From NCBI GenBank assembly GCA_036741355.1, contig DAINSK010000062.1, positions 1 through 16,038 of the forward strand: DNA of 16,038 nucleotides, in the 5' to 3' direction. The notes under the pieces are model-generated. The model was not told the DNA's origin, searched no databases, and was given only the letters and a program-made list of their open reading frames with translations. Of the stretch, positions 1-8,679 are shown piece after piece. Within the stretch, counting starts at the first letter, position 1, and each line of letters opens with the position of its first letter. Source of the DNA: JBBRGK01 sp036741355 (GTDB lineage Bacteria > Chloroflexota > Dehalococcoidia > CAUJGQ01). A program made the translations under genes and the position numbers.

Positions 1-480
1 AGTCGTCCTGGTTGAGCGCCAGCGAGCCGAGCTGGTGCAGCGTGCTCGCCTCCCCGGCGCGGTTACCCAGTTCGCGCTCGATGGCCAGCGAGCGCTCGAA
101 CCAGTCCCGCGCCGCCGGGTAGTCGTCCTGGTTGAGCGCCAGCGAGCCGAGCTGGTGCAGCGTGCTCGCCTCCCCAGCGCGGTCGCCGATCTCACGCTTG
201 ATGGCCAGCGAGCGCTCGAACCAGCCCCGCGCCGCCGGGTAGTCGCCCTGCCGCAGTGCCAGCGTGCCGAGCTGGTGCAGCGTGGCCGCCTCGCCAGCGC
301 GGTCGCCGATCTCACGCTTGATGGCCAGCGAGCGCTGGAACCAGCCCCGCGCCGCCGGGTAGTCGCCCTGCCGCAGTGCCAGCGTGCCCTGACCGTGCAG
401 TGCTGTGGCCGCCTCCCGCGGCACGTTGATAGCTGCAGCAAGCGCGCGCTCATACCAGCTCGTTGCGCTGGGATACTCGC
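1..480 (-). repeat. Tandem 120-bp repeats encoding TPR units
   Basis: Four consecutive 120-bp units start at 1, 121, 241 and 361 and each encodes a 40-residue TPR-like unit (for example PAARDWFERSLAIERE, then GEASTLHQLGSLAL). Units 1 and 2 differ at 9 of 120 positions by my count, units 2 and 3 at 11. The fourth diverges after its first 28 bases. The array continues off the left edge, so the true copy number is not visible. Confidence 0.93.
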
Positions 481-3004
481 TCAGCTCGGAGTGTGCCCGG
501 CCGATCCAGTTCATCGGCCCGGGGTGCTCCTCGCAGGTGAGCAGCTCCTGGTTCAGCCTGATAACCTCTCGGTGCAGACCAGCCCGCACCCGCGCACCGG
601 TGATACGCTCCGTCACCGCCCGTGCGTCGTCGCAGGCGCCCGCCGAAAGGTAGTGCGACCGCGCTTCCAGCAGGCACTCGATCCACGAGAGCCCGAGCCC
701 CCCTTCGCGGTCCTCATGCTCCACGCCGCGGAGGTAATCGCCCGCCAGCCGCTCCGCCGTGCCCCGCTCCTCCTCGGTCAATGGCTCGGGCCCGCCCACC
801 ACGAGCCAGTCACGCAGCACCCCGTAGACGAGCCAGCGCTCGCCCAGGCCGCGGTCCTCTTCGGAGTAGGCGAGGGCACGGTCGCGCCATTCGCGCACGA
901 AGCGCCGCACCGCCTCCTCGGGCTCGCCGCTCACCGCCGCCAACCCGGCCAGTGGCACTGCCACGTGAAACACGGCCGCGCGACGCAATGCTTGCTTCGA
1001 CTCCGGGCTCAGGTAGCCGTACAGTCGCGCGGTGACGATCGTCTCGCAGTAGCGGTCCCGGGCCTCGCGCAGCGCGCCCGCGTCCTGGCCGGGCGGCAGA
1101 CGCACGGCGTCGAGCTCCCGTCGGAGCTCCTCGGTGCCGATCGTCCGCAGCAGCGTGCGGATCTGCTCGAGGAAGCGCGGCGTGCCGCCCAGCGATCGGT
1201 GCATCTCCAGCAACAAATCGTGCGGCAGCTCGCCGCTGCGGTAGCGGCCCTCAACCGCGTCGTCGCGCAACATGAACTTGAGGAACTCGGCCTCGGAGAG
1301 CTCGCCCAGCGTCTCCTCGTGCACCGTCGGCGGCAGGGTCGCGAGGTCGGCCGGGCGGTAGCGGCAGGTGATGATCGCCCGCGACTCGCCCGTGAGGTTG
1401 GTCAGCAGGTGTGTGTAGAACTCCGCGACCTCGGGATCGATGATGCGACGGCTGTGGTCGTCGAGGTTGACCTCGAAGTTGTCCAGCACCAATAGGAAGC
1501 TGTGCTCGTTGAGCACCCTGACGACGTAGCGCAGCCGGTCGGCCACGGCCAGGCTCCCGTCGCGCAGTGTGTCGTGCGCGCTACGCAGATCGGCCGCGAG
1601 GAAGGCGTCGCCGCAGATCTCCAGCAACCGAGCAGCATTGAGCGGGCTCTCCGCGGGGCTGGGGACCGCGATCGGCTCGAAGCCGTCGCTCTCCAGCCGG
1701 CGGGCAAGGCGGGTAGCGAGCGTGCTCTTGCCGGCGCCGCCCAGTCCCGTCAGCAGCACGACCTGGTAGGTGCCGTCACGCAGCGCCGGCAGCAGCCGCT
1801 GCAGCTCGCGCCGCCGGCCGACGAACGAGGCCGCGTACCCCTCCGTCATCCCCGGCAGCGGCCGCTGCGGCGCCGCTTGCCGCGGCGGTGGCGCTGGCGG
1901 CCGGTGCGTGTCAGTGTCAAAGGTCTGCGCCTGCGTCGTGGCGGCGTAGAGCACCGGCAGAGTCCAGGACGGGTCGCCGCGCTCATCGCACAGCTTTCTC
2001 ACCTCCTGCCGTGCCTGCAAGATGGCCCGGTCTACCGGCTGACCCGCCGCGATGACGCGGTAGAAGGTGTGCGCGAAGGCGGTGGCCGTATCGTCCGCGA
2101 TCGAGGCGGCGAAGCCGACCGCTAGCGGCACCTCCTCGCCCACCAGCCCCTGGCAGATGCCGCCGAGCGCGGCCACCGGCGGCGCCTTGCCCGTCTGGCA
2201 GCCGGCGATGAAGGCGCACTGCACGCTGATGCCGCCGAACAACTGCTCGCGCATCTCGACCGAGGAGCGCAGGTCGGTGTTGCCGCGCTCATCCTCGAAG
2301 GCGAAGTAGCCGAGGCCGTCGTCGTGCACGATCCCGTGCCCGGTCAGGTGGACGACGTGCGGCTCGAACTCATTGATCCGGTCCCGCAGCTCGTCGAAGC
2401 TGCCCAGGTCGCATGTATCAAACGCGACCCGCGGTCCGGCGCCGGCGAGCGCCTTCAGCAGCGCCTGCTCCTCGCGCTCGTAGTCGAGCGGCGCCTGGTC
2501 CCGTGGCGCGCAGGCGATGAACAACACCCGCAGCGGGAGTGGCGGCAGCGGTCCCTCACCTGCTGGCCGCGGTGCGCCGGACCACGGCTGGCGGCGCACT
2601 GAGAAGCGTGGCGAAAGCCCAACGAAGCCGCCGTCCGGCAGGCGGAGCAGCTCCCAAGGCAGGTTGAGCACCGCGGGCACTTCCGACGCGATCACCAGCC
2701 GTCGCCGGGCGCCGGGCCGCAGCGCAGCAATGACGCCCTCCCAAGCGTCTGCCAGCCAGGCGGCGAAGAGCTCGCCGCCCAGTGACTGCAGCGCCTCGTT
2801 CGCCAGTTGCGGCAGCCGGTGGGACTCGAACAGCTCGGTGTAGCGGCGCGAGAAGTCGCGCATCGCCCGCGACCGCGCCTCGGTCAGCGTCTGGTTGGTC
2901 GCGACCGCCTTGCCATCGACCAGCACGTGATAGCGGAAGACGCCCTTCGGCTCCGCCTCCGTCTCGTCGATCGACAGCACGATGGTCGAATCAGCCTGCG
3001 GCAC
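1..3004 (-). CDS. CHAT-STAND NTPase-TPR protein (3' end outside window)
   Basis: The minus frame is open from GTG at 3004 to the window edge (about 1001 residues, no stop), so the C-terminus is missing. An in-frame TAG lies 39 bases upstream, this GTG is the first usable start, and GGGAGG/GAGAGG precedes it. Domains in order: an N-terminal region; a CHAT caspase-like domain with HLTGHG at 219-224 (catalytic His223) and AGCQTG with Cys269; a STAND/NB-ARC type NTPase with P-loop GLGGAGKST at 420-428 and Walker B LLVLDN ending near Asp508; a GGTPRFL motif resembling the STAND GxP motif; a helical region; and TPR units from about residue 842 to the edge. Both CHAT residues and the NTPase motifs are intact. 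In known families such proteins are ligand-sensing switches that activate a protease; the substrate and trigger here are unknown. Domain calls are confident; an immune role is inference. Confidence 0.9.
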   Translation of the reverse strand, partial: MPQADSTIVLSIDETEAEPKGVFRYHVLVDGKAVATNQTLTEARSRAMRDFSRRYTELFESHRLPQLANEALQSLGGELFAAWLADAWEGVIAALRPGARRRLVIASEVPAVLNLPWELLRLPDGGFVGLSPRFSVRRQPWSGAPRPAGEGPLPPLPLRVLFIACAPRDQAPLDYEREEQALLKALAGAGPRVAFDTCDLGSFDELRDRINEFEPHVVHLTGHGIVHDDGLGYFAFEDERGNTDLRSSVEMREQLFGGISVQCAFIAGCQTGKAPPVAALGGICQGLVGEEVPLAVGFAASIADDTATAFAHTFYRVIAAGQPVDRAILQARQEVRKLCDERGDPSWTLPVLYAATTQAQTFDTDTHRPPAPPPRQAAPQRPLPGMTEGYAASFVGRRRELQRLLPALRDGTYQVVLLTGLGGAGKSTLATRLARRLESDGFEPIAVPSPAESPLNAARLLEICGDAFLAADLRSAHDTLRDGSLAVADRLRYVVRVLNEHSFLLVLDNFEVNLDDHSRRIIDPEVAEFYTHLLTNLTGESRAIITCRYRPADLATLPPTVHEETLGELSEAEFLKFMLRDDAVEGRYRSGELPHDLLLEMHRSLGGTPRFLEQIRTLLRTIGTEELRRELDAVRLPPGQDAGALREARDRYCETIVTARLYGYLSPESKQALRRAAVFHVAVPLAGLAAVSGEPEEAVRRFVREWRDRALAYSEEDRGLGERWLVYGVLRDWLVVGGPEPLTEEERGTAERLAGDYLRGVEHEDREGGLGLSWIECLLEARSHYLSAGACDDARAVTERITGARVRAGLHREVIRLNQELLTCEEHPGPMNWIGRAHSELSEYPSATSWYERALAAAINVPREAATALHGQGTLALRQGDYPAARGWFQRSLAIKREIGDRAGEAATLHQLGTLALRQGDYPAARGWFERSLAIKREIGDRAGEASTLHQLGSLALNQDDYPAARDWFERSLAIERELGNRAGEASTLHQLGSLALNQDD

Positions 3005-3173
3005 CCACGCCTCTCCCTCCCGCCGACCGCCTCGATCCTACGACAGCCGCGTACACGCTGTCCGCGGTCTCTCGCAGTGACCGAGTGGCTCGGTAAGCCC
3101 CCTCCCTGCGAGGCAAGGAGTTAGAGGCTAGGAGCGGACCCCACGACGGCCGGCTGCCGATTGCCGACTGCCC

Positions 3174-3186
3174 GCGCCGAAGGCGC
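3174..3186 (-). terminator. Small GC hairpin directly after ppk stop (weak terminator candidate)
   Basis: GCGCC-GAA-GGCGC is a perfect 5-bp stem placed immediately after the ppk stop codon on the minus strand. No T-run follows, so it is not a canonical Rho-independent terminator. The remaining gap to the CHAT gene start (3005-3173) holds no gene or clear promoter that I can see. Confidence 0.2.
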
Positions 3187-5538
3187 TTACTCGTCGATCC
3201 ACAGGGGACGCGGCCGGACGACGGCGCCGCCCCAGGTGGTGTAGATGCCGTCGTGGGACGCGACGCGGTCGGAACCGCCGATCAGGTGCGCCTGCATATC
3301 GAACGGTGGCTCGTTGGCGCGCCGCTCGGGCCTCTGGTAGGTGCCATCGGGGCCAAGCACCGTGGTCTGGACGTTATCGCGCAGGTAGCCGGCCAGCAGG
3401 CCGTCCACCAGGTACCGGCGCAGCCCGTGATCTTCGACCGGAACCAGCACTTCGACGCGGTGGTCGAGGTTGCGCGGCATCAAGTCGGCGCTGCCCAGGA
3501 ATAGCTCTTCATCGCCGCCGTTGTGGAAGTAGTACAGGCGGCTGTGCTCCAGCAGTCTACCGACGACGCTAACAACGCGAATCCGTTCGCTGAGGCCGGC
3601 AACACCCGGTCGCAGACAGCAGATGCCGCGCACGCTCAGGTCCACCTGCACCCCCGCGGCCGAGGCGCGGTACAGCGAATCAATTATTTCGGGATCGACG
3701 AGCGCATTCATTTTGAAGATCAGTCGGCCCGATCCACCCCGTAGCGCGTGGCCGGTCTCGCGTTCGATGCGCTGCAAGATCTGGCGCCGCATGTTCACCG
3801 GGGCTACAAGCAGTTTGCGGTAGTCCACCTGTCGCGAATAGCCGGTCAGATAGTTGAAGATCTCCGAGACGTCGGCGCCGATCTCCGGACGGCAGGTGAA
3901 GAGGCCGAGATCCGTGTAGACCCGCGCGGTGGTCGGGTTGTAATTGCCCGTGCCGATGTGGACGTAGCGGCGGAGCCCTTCTCGCTCACGGCGCACGACA
4001 AGCGCCAGCTTGCAATGCGTCTTCAGCCCCATCAGCCCGTACACGACGTGGACGCCCGCGCTCTCCAGTTCCCGCGCCCAGTCGATGTTGTGCTCCTCGT
4101 CGAACCGCGCCTTGAGCTCAACCAACACCGTGACCTGTTTGTCCCATTCGGCCGCTTCTATCAACGCTTCGACGATGGGCGAGTTCTGTCCCACGCGGTA
4201 CAGGGTCTGTTTGATCGCCACCACGTTCGGGTCTATCGCTGCTTTGGAAATGAAGCGCACGACCGGGTCGAAGCTGTCGAAGGGGTGATGTACGAGAATG
4301 TCCTGATGCCGGATTGCGTCGAACATATCCTCGTGTCCGGCGATTTCGATCGGCGTTTTGGGAACAAAAGTCGGGTCTTTCAGCTCTGGTCTGGGTAGCG
4401 CCGTCAGCTCCATCAGCGAGTTCAGCCCGGGTACACCGTCGATGACGTAGAGGTCCTGCTGGTCGACCTTTAGGTATTCCAGCAAGAGGGTGCGCAGGTG
4501 CGGCGGCATCGAGGGTTTCACCTGCAGACAGGTGACCTGGCCGAAGCGCCGCTGTTGCAGGCTGCTCTCCACCTGCTCCAGCAGGTCTGCCGCTTCCAGG
4601 TCCTGGATGGCGAGCCCGGCCTCGCGCAGCACGCGGAACACGTGGGCCTCTTCAATCGCCACTCCGGGAAAGAATGCCGCGAGGTGGGCCTGTATCAGAT
4701 CGTCGAGCCAGATAAATGCTTGTACGGTAGGTGATCCGGCTGTGCTGGGGCTCTCAGCAGAATCAGGCGGCACCCCGACCAACCGAGGCAGGCTCGTCGG
4801 GATCTTCACGCGCGCAAAACGCCGTCCCAATTCCGGTTCGTCGAGCAGCACGGCAAGGTTGGTGCTTTGGCTGGAGATCAGCGGGAACGGATGCGCCGGG
4901 TCAAAGCCAAGCGGCGTGCAGACCGGAAATACGTCCTGGTCGAAATAGGTCTTTAGTTGCTGTTTCTGGGCTGCGTTCAGGTCATTATACCGGACCAGGT
5001 AGATCCCTTCGTCAGCGAGCGCGGGAATCAACGTCTTGTGAAGCAGCGTTGCCACCTGCTCAAGACAGCCCTGCACGACCCTTCGCAACTCGCTCAACAA
5101 CCTCACCGGCGGAATGCGGTCCGGCGCCGGCTCGGCAACCCCGGCTTTGACCGTGTCGCCGAGCGCCGGCAGTCGGACCATCATGAACTCGTCGAGGTTC
5201 GAGCTGAAGATAGCAAGGAACTTGACGCGCTCGAGCAGCGGCCGTGAGGAGTACGCTGCTTCGGCGAATACGCGCTGGTTGAATTCGATCCAGCTCAGCT
5301 CGCGGTTAAAGAAGCGCCCTGCGCCGGCCGATTCTGGCACTCCCGGCGTAAGAGTGGGGATTGGCGAAACGAAGGTGCGGAGCACCGGCTCCATTGCCCT
5401 GCCGGCTCGGCCCGCTCGTTCGGTTGTCACCGTTCCATTGCGGGCGCCGCGATCTCGGTAGATCGAGAGCGGCTCTTCGATTGGTGCGTAGTTCGCCGAA
5501 CCGTTAGACGGCTCGCGCCCGTCTTCTTCGTGCTTCAT
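3187..5538 (-). CDS. ppk1: Polyphosphate kinase 1
   Basis: Catalyses reversible transfer of the ATP gamma-phosphate onto polyphosphate. The 783-residue product has the PPK1 N-terminal motif FFNRELSW at 76-83, then the long middle domain, then catalytic motifs: KQTLYR, LKARFDEE (the Mg/ATP-contact arginines by homology), LKTHCKL with His508 equivalent to the E. coli phosphohistidine (His435), and HIGTGNYNP shortly after. All key motifs are present. The ATG at 5538 is supported by AAGGA six bases upstream. This start gives about 75 residues before the conserved core, a poorly conserved extension compared with E. coli PPK; an internal Met49 (5394) is the main alternative. It is divergent from the ECF operon, 170 bp away. 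The CHAT gene lies 182 bp downstream on the same strand; co-transcription is possible but not shown. Confidence 0.97.
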   Translation of the reverse strand: MKHEEDGREPSNGSANYAPIEEPLSIYRDRGARNGTVTTERAGRAGRAMEPVLRTFVSPIPTLTPGVPESAGAGRFFNRELSWIEFNQRVFAEAAYSSRPLLERVKFLAIFSSNLDEFMMVRLPALGDTVKAGVAEPAPDRIPPVRLLSELRRVVQGCLEQVATLLHKTLIPALADEGIYLVRYNDLNAAQKQQLKTYFDQDVFPVCTPLGFDPAHPFPLISSQSTNLAVLLDEPELGRRFARVKIPTSLPRLVGVPPDSAESPSTAGSPTVQAFIWLDDLIQAHLAAFFPGVAIEEAHVFRVLREAGLAIQDLEAADLLEQVESSLQQRRFGQVTCLQVKPSMPPHLRTLLLEYLKVDQQDLYVIDGVPGLNSLMELTALPRPELKDPTFVPKTPIEIAGHEDMFDAIRHQDILVHHPFDSFDPVVRFISKAAIDPNVVAIKQTLYRVGQNSPIVEALIEAAEWDKQVTVLVELKARFDEEHNIDWARELESAGVHVVYGLMGLKTHCKLALVVRREREGLRRYVHIGTGNYNPTTARVYTDLGLFTCRPEIGADVSEIFNYLTGYSRQVDYRKLLVAPVNMRRQILQRIERETGHALRGGSGRLIFKMNALVDPEIIDSLYRASAAGVQVDLSVRGICCLRPGVAGLSERIRVVSVVGRLLEHSRLYYFHNGGDEELFLGSADLMPRNLDHRVEVLVPVEDHGLRRYLVDGLLAGYLRDNVQTTVLGPDGTYQRPERRANEPPFDMQAHLIGGSDRVASHDGIYTTWGGAVVRPRPLWIDE

Positions 5539-5555
5539 CAGGCATCCTTAGACTA

Positions 5556-5564
5556 CCAGTATCG
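5556..5564 (-). promoter_or_regulatory. Candidate ppk1 -10 element
   Basis: GATACT on the minus strand (5563-5558) lies about 20 bases before the ppk ATG, so transcription would begin just upstream of the AAGGA ribosome site at 5549-5545. No good -35 is visible 16-18 bases upstream. The box resembles the TATACT boxes before the DoxX, DtxR and VOC genes in this window. Confidence 0.3.
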
Positions 5565-5665
5565 CATGGTAATGGTGAGGCGGAATCCGCGGCTGAGCGC
5601 CCACCAAAAATTAGTCGAATCAACAGAATTCCGGCGCCAAGCTGCGGCGAGCTGTCGATTGGTAC

Positions 5666-5671
5666 GATACT
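5666..5671 (+). promoter_or_regulatory. Candidate -10 for the ECF operon
   Basis: GATACT sits 38 bases before the proposed TTG start at 5709, in the 170-bp divergent region shared with ppk1. No convincing -35 was found, so this rests on the -10 resemblance and position only. The rest of 5539-5708 shows no gene. Confidence 0.22.
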
Positions 5672-5708
5672 CTAAGTACGACGGGCGGTCCGGTCAACGG
5701 GGGCGATT

Positions 5709-6638
5709 TTGACGGTATTACAGTCCGCACGGCGCACAGCGCCAGGCGGGCGGGCCATCGCCGAAGGGGCGTTACTGGCAGACCTCACGGTGCTGGTCGT
5801 GCTCGCGGGTCTCTATGTTCCATACGCGAGCGCGATCCTGGCTGCCGTCGCCCCGATCCCCCTACTGCTGCTGGTGCTACGCCAGGGCTGGCGCGTTTCC
5901 ATCCAGGCCTTCATCACGGCGTCGCTGCTGATTACCTTTTTGACCGGTCCTTTCACCAGCTTCGCCGTTTTCACCATCGCCGTACGCGCCTTCGCGATCG
6001 GCATAGGGCTGCGCAATGGCTGGCCGGTTCGAAAGACGCTGCTTGCAGGGACCGCGTTCATGTGGATCATCGTATGGGTTGGCGTGACCCTGGCAGCGTT
6101 AGCGTTTCCTTCGTGGCGCGCCGCCACCGAAGAGGGCATCGCGTTCACGTTTCGCCAGGGCACCGCGGTGCTCGGCGTGTCGCTTAGGGTGATCGGGCAG
6201 GGGGCGTTGTGGCACCGTCTCAACCCGCGCCTGGACGAATTCCTGGCCTGGTTCCTGAAATACTGGCTGCTGATGTTGCCGCTGCTCGTCTGGCCGATCC
6301 TCTGGGTGGCCTGCACCGCCGAATATATGATCGTCGAGATGATTGTGCCGCACTTCGGCATTCACCCGGCTCCGTTGAGGCTGCCGCTCCTCGGAAGCCG
6401 CGCGGATCACGGGGTGCGCAGGCCGAGCAGGGTTCGTCGCCGCTTGGAGGTGGTGTTGCGCTCACGACTGCAACAGCGACAAGCCACTGAGCTCCGCCGG
6501 AGCGCACGCCGGCTGACTCCGGCGGCAGCGCGGGCCGATTCCGGTATCTCTACCAGACCCGTTCCCGAGCAGTCCGGTGACCGCGCCCGACGGGATGTCG
6601 GTACGGCGTCGCAGTACGACGAGGCGCGTTTCCACTGA
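5709..6638 (+). CDS. DUF2232-type membrane protein, putative ECF S component
   Basis: The 309-residue product is strongly hydrophobic from about 20 to 216, with membrane segments near 21-38, 40-57, 63-80, 85-101, 111-133 and 180-210. The pattern resembles DUF2232/YybS-like proteins, by memory of the family rather than a search. From about residue 220 the protein becomes an arginine-rich, probably cytoplasmic tail of roughly 90 residues. The start is TTG at 5709 with GGGGG nearby upstream; no ATG exists before the first membrane segment, so the start is uncertain. Its TGA shares one base with the ATG of the first ATPase gene, which supports the tail frame and implies coupling. Position as first gene of an A-A-T operon makes it the likely substrate-binding S subunit; the substrate is unknown. 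Confidence 0.72.
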   Translation: MTVLQSARRTAPGGRAIAEGALLADLTVLVVLAGLYVPYASAILAAVAPIPLLLLVLRQGWRVSIQAFITASLLITFLTGPFTSFAVFTIAVRAFAIGIGLRNGWPVRKTLLAGTAFMWIIVWVGVTLAALAFPSWRAATEEGIAFTFRQGTAVLGVSLRVIGQGALWHRLNPRLDEFLAWFLKYWLLMLPLLVWPILWVACTAEYMIVEMIVPHFGIHPAPLRLPLLGSRADHGVRRPSRVRRRLEVVLRSRLQQRQATELRRSARRLTPAAARADSGISTRPVPEQSGDRARRDVGTASQYDEARFH

Positions 6639-7576
6639 TGGCTGTACGAACTCACGGTAGTGTTACGTCCGTGTTCACCGCTCGCCCGCTCGGCGGTGTC
6701 CGAGCTGAAAGTCTGACTTACACGCCCCCGGGCGCGGCGTCTCCGATCCTGCGCGACGTATCGCTCTCACTCCTGCCCGGGGAATTCGTCGCCGTGCTGG
6801 GTCACAATGGCTCGGGAAAGTCGACGCTGGCTCGTCACCTGAACGGATTGCTCGCGGCGCAATCGGGCAGTGTGACCGTCGATGGGTTGAACGCTGCCGA
6901 TCGGGCGACACTGCCGCAGATCCGGCGGCGCGTCGGACTGATCTTCCAAAATCCGGACCATCAGATCGTCGGAGCGAGTGTAGCGGAGGACGTGCTGTGG
7001 GGGTTGCCCGCCGGGCTTCTGCCACAGGAGGCGCGAACCCGCATGGAAGAAGCGCTCCGCGCCGTGGGCCTCGACGGGATACAAAGCCAGGCCACCTGGC
7101 GGCTATCCGGCGGTCAAAAGCAACGCCTGGCGCTTGCGGGTGTCCTGGCCCGCGGACCGCAATACCTCGTTTGCGACGAGCCGACGGCGTTGCTCGACGG
7201 TCGGTCTCGCGCTGAAGTGGGACAGCTCCTGATCGGCTGCCGCGATCGCGGTTTGGGACTGCTCTGGATCACGCACCGGCTGGACGAAGCGCTGCTCGCC
7301 GATCGGTTGCTGGTGCTGCAGTCGGGCCGCATCGTCGCATCCGGCCCGCCCGGTGCGGTGATCGCGGCCAGACCGGAACTGGCGGTCGAGTTGCCACCCG
7401 TGGCCGGGCTGGCCGCGGCGCTACGCAGTGTAGGCCTCCAGGTAGGCGAGTTTCCACGCTCGCCGCAGGCGCTTGCCGATGATCTGGAAACCGTGTTTGC
7501 AAATAAGAGGCTCGTTGGTCTGGACGGAACCGAGGAAGCTCCTTCTCCAGGCGGGCAGTCTGGAGAGCGTGCATGA
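6638..7576 (+). CDS. ecfA1: ECF transporter ATPase subunit A1
   Basis: ABC ATPase of an energy-coupling-factor importer, expected to pair with the next ATPase and bind the T subunit at the cytoplasmic face. Motifs: Walker A GHNGSGKST at 55-63, Q-loop FQNPDHQ at 103-109 (the FQNPD form is typical of ECF/cobalt-type ATPases), signature LSGGQKQR at 156-163, Walker B YLVCDEPT with Asp180-Glu181, and switch His213. The core is complete. About 70 residues follow the ATPase core, and the N-terminus has roughly 20 extra residues before the usual first strand. An internal start near residue 22 is possible, but the overlap of ATG 6638 with the upstream stop favours this one. It ends in ATGA shared with the next gene. 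Confidence 0.95.
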   Translation: MAVRTHGSVTSVFTARPLGGVRAESLTYTPPGAASPILRDVSLSLLPGEFVAVLGHNGSGKSTLARHLNGLLAAQSGSVTVDGLNAADRATLPQIRRRVGLIFQNPDHQIVGASVAEDVLWGLPAGLLPQEARTRMEEALRAVGLDGIQSQATWRLSGGQKQRLALAGVLARGPQYLVCDEPTALLDGRSRAEVGQLLIGCRDRGLGLLWITHRLDEALLADRLLVLQSGRIVASGPPGAVIAARPELAVELPPVAGLAAALRSVGLQVGEFPRSPQALADDLETVFANKRLVGLDGTEEAPSPGGQSGERA

Positions 7577-8679
7577 CCCTCCGGGCGGCCGGAATCGACC
7601 ACACCTACCTGCGGGGTACGCCGTTGCAGTGCGTCGCGCTGGCTTCGGTTTCGCTCGATGTTGGCCCGGGCGAGTGCCTGGCGGTGGTTGGCGCGAGCGG
7701 ATCCGGGAAATCCACGCTGGCGCGCATCCTCGCTGGGCTCATACCGCCGACGTCGGGGCGCGTACTGCTCGACGGCCGGGACGTGGCGGCAGTGGCGATG
7801 GCCGGCCGGTGGCGGCTTCGGGGTCGGGCGATGATCGAGACGGCCCGCCACCCCCGTCGCATTTTCGACCGCCGGAACTGGATGGTAGGCCGCAAACCGC
7901 CACGAACTCCTGCTTCGGACGTCGACCGCGACGGCCATCGTCCGATCATGCTTGCTTTCCAGAACCCGGAAGAGCAGTTTTTCGCGTCGGACGTGTTCGA
8001 AGAGGTCGGGATCGGTCTCGTTCCACCACAGGTACAACGGGCCAAAGAGACAGGTGCTGGCGTGTCGGGTTGGCTTGAGCGATTGATCGCGTCTGTGCTG
8101 ATCGGACCGGACTCCGCGCCACGTCCCGAGGAGGCACGCGGTATGCGTAACCCGGCGATCCGCGACGCCGTGCTGCACGCACTTCACCTGGTGGACCTGG
8201 ACCCCGACGTATACGGTCGCCGCGACCCGTTCACGCTCAGCGGCGGCGAGCAGCGCCGGCTGGCGCTCGCGGTGTTGCTGGCGCGCAACCCGCGGGTGCT
8301 GGTGCTCGACGAGCCGTCGGCCGGACTCGATGGTCCGGGACGGCAACGGCTGTACGCCTGCCTGGAGCGCGTTCGCCACGAACAGTCGACCGCTGTGGTC
8401 CTCGTTTCTCACGACCTGGAAGAGGTCGCTTCAGTTGCCGATCGTGTCATCGTGCTGGCTAATGGACGGGTCGAAATTGAAGGTGAGACGGACCCCGTCC
8501 TGCAGGACGCTGTTGGGCTGATCGCCGCCGGGCTCGCGCCGCCGCCACTAGTGCAACTGCATGCGGTTCTCGCCCAACGCGGACACGACCTGCCGCACGG
8601 TTGGTCCAGCGCCGAGGCAGCCGCTTCGGACCTTCTGCAGGCGATCGGCGCCGGTGGCAGGGACGGCTTGAATGCTTGA
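7573..8679 (+). CDS. ecfA2: ECF transporter ATPase subunit A2 with two insertions
   Basis: Second ABC ATPase of the ECF module. Motifs: Walker A GASGSGKST at 40-48, Q-loop FQNPEEQF at 129-136, signature LSGGEQRR at 222-229, Walker B VLVLDEP with Asp246-Glu247, and switch His280. All are intact. The protein is longer than usual because two stretches of about 40 residues are inserted: one between Walker A and the Q-loop (82 residues against 41 in the upstream paralogue) and one between the Q-loop and the signature (92 against 52). Both are in frame and of ordinary composition, the first rich in Arg and Pro. ATG at 7573 overlaps the previous stop by 4 bases, and the gene overlaps ecfT by 8 bases. 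Function of the insertions is unknown. Confidence 0.93.
   Translation: MTLRAAGIDHTYLRGTPLQCVALASVSLDVGPGECLAVVGASGSGKSTLARILAGLIPPTSGRVLLDGRDVAAVAMAGRWRLRGRAMIETARHPRRIFDRRNWMVGRKPPRTPASDVDRDGHRPIMLAFQNPEEQFFASDVFEEVGIGLVPPQVQRAKETGAGVSGWLERLIASVLIGPDSAPRPEEARGMRNPAIRDAVLHALHLVDLDPDVYGRRDPFTLSGGEQRRLALAVLLARNPRVLVLDEPSAGLDGPGRQRLYACLERVRHEQSTAVVLVSHDLEEVASVADRVIVLANGRVEIEGETDPVLQDAVGLIAAGLAPPPLVQLHAVLAQRGHDLPHGWSSAEAAASDLLQAIGAGGRDGLNA

Noticed and set aside
1..480. CRISPR-like tandem repeats
   Set aside because: Units are contiguous 120-bp coding repeats without unique spacers, and they translate to TPR motifs.
35..1495. Long plus-strand open frame of 486 codons
   Set aside because: It is antisense to the CHAT-STAND-TPR gene, whose frame is open for over 3 kb and carries clear domain motifs. 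Its repeated peptides are only the complement of the TPR units.
5530..5712. Small plus-strand ORF between ppk1 and the ECF operon
   Set aside because: It covers the divergent promoter region, has no recognisable motif, and overlaps both flanking starts.
6361..6638. Frameshift in the tail of the DUF2232 protein
   Set aside because: The arginine-rich tail looked like an out-of-frame reading, but the frame ends exactly at the start of ecfA1 (TGATG), and the other frames stop early or show no family similarity.
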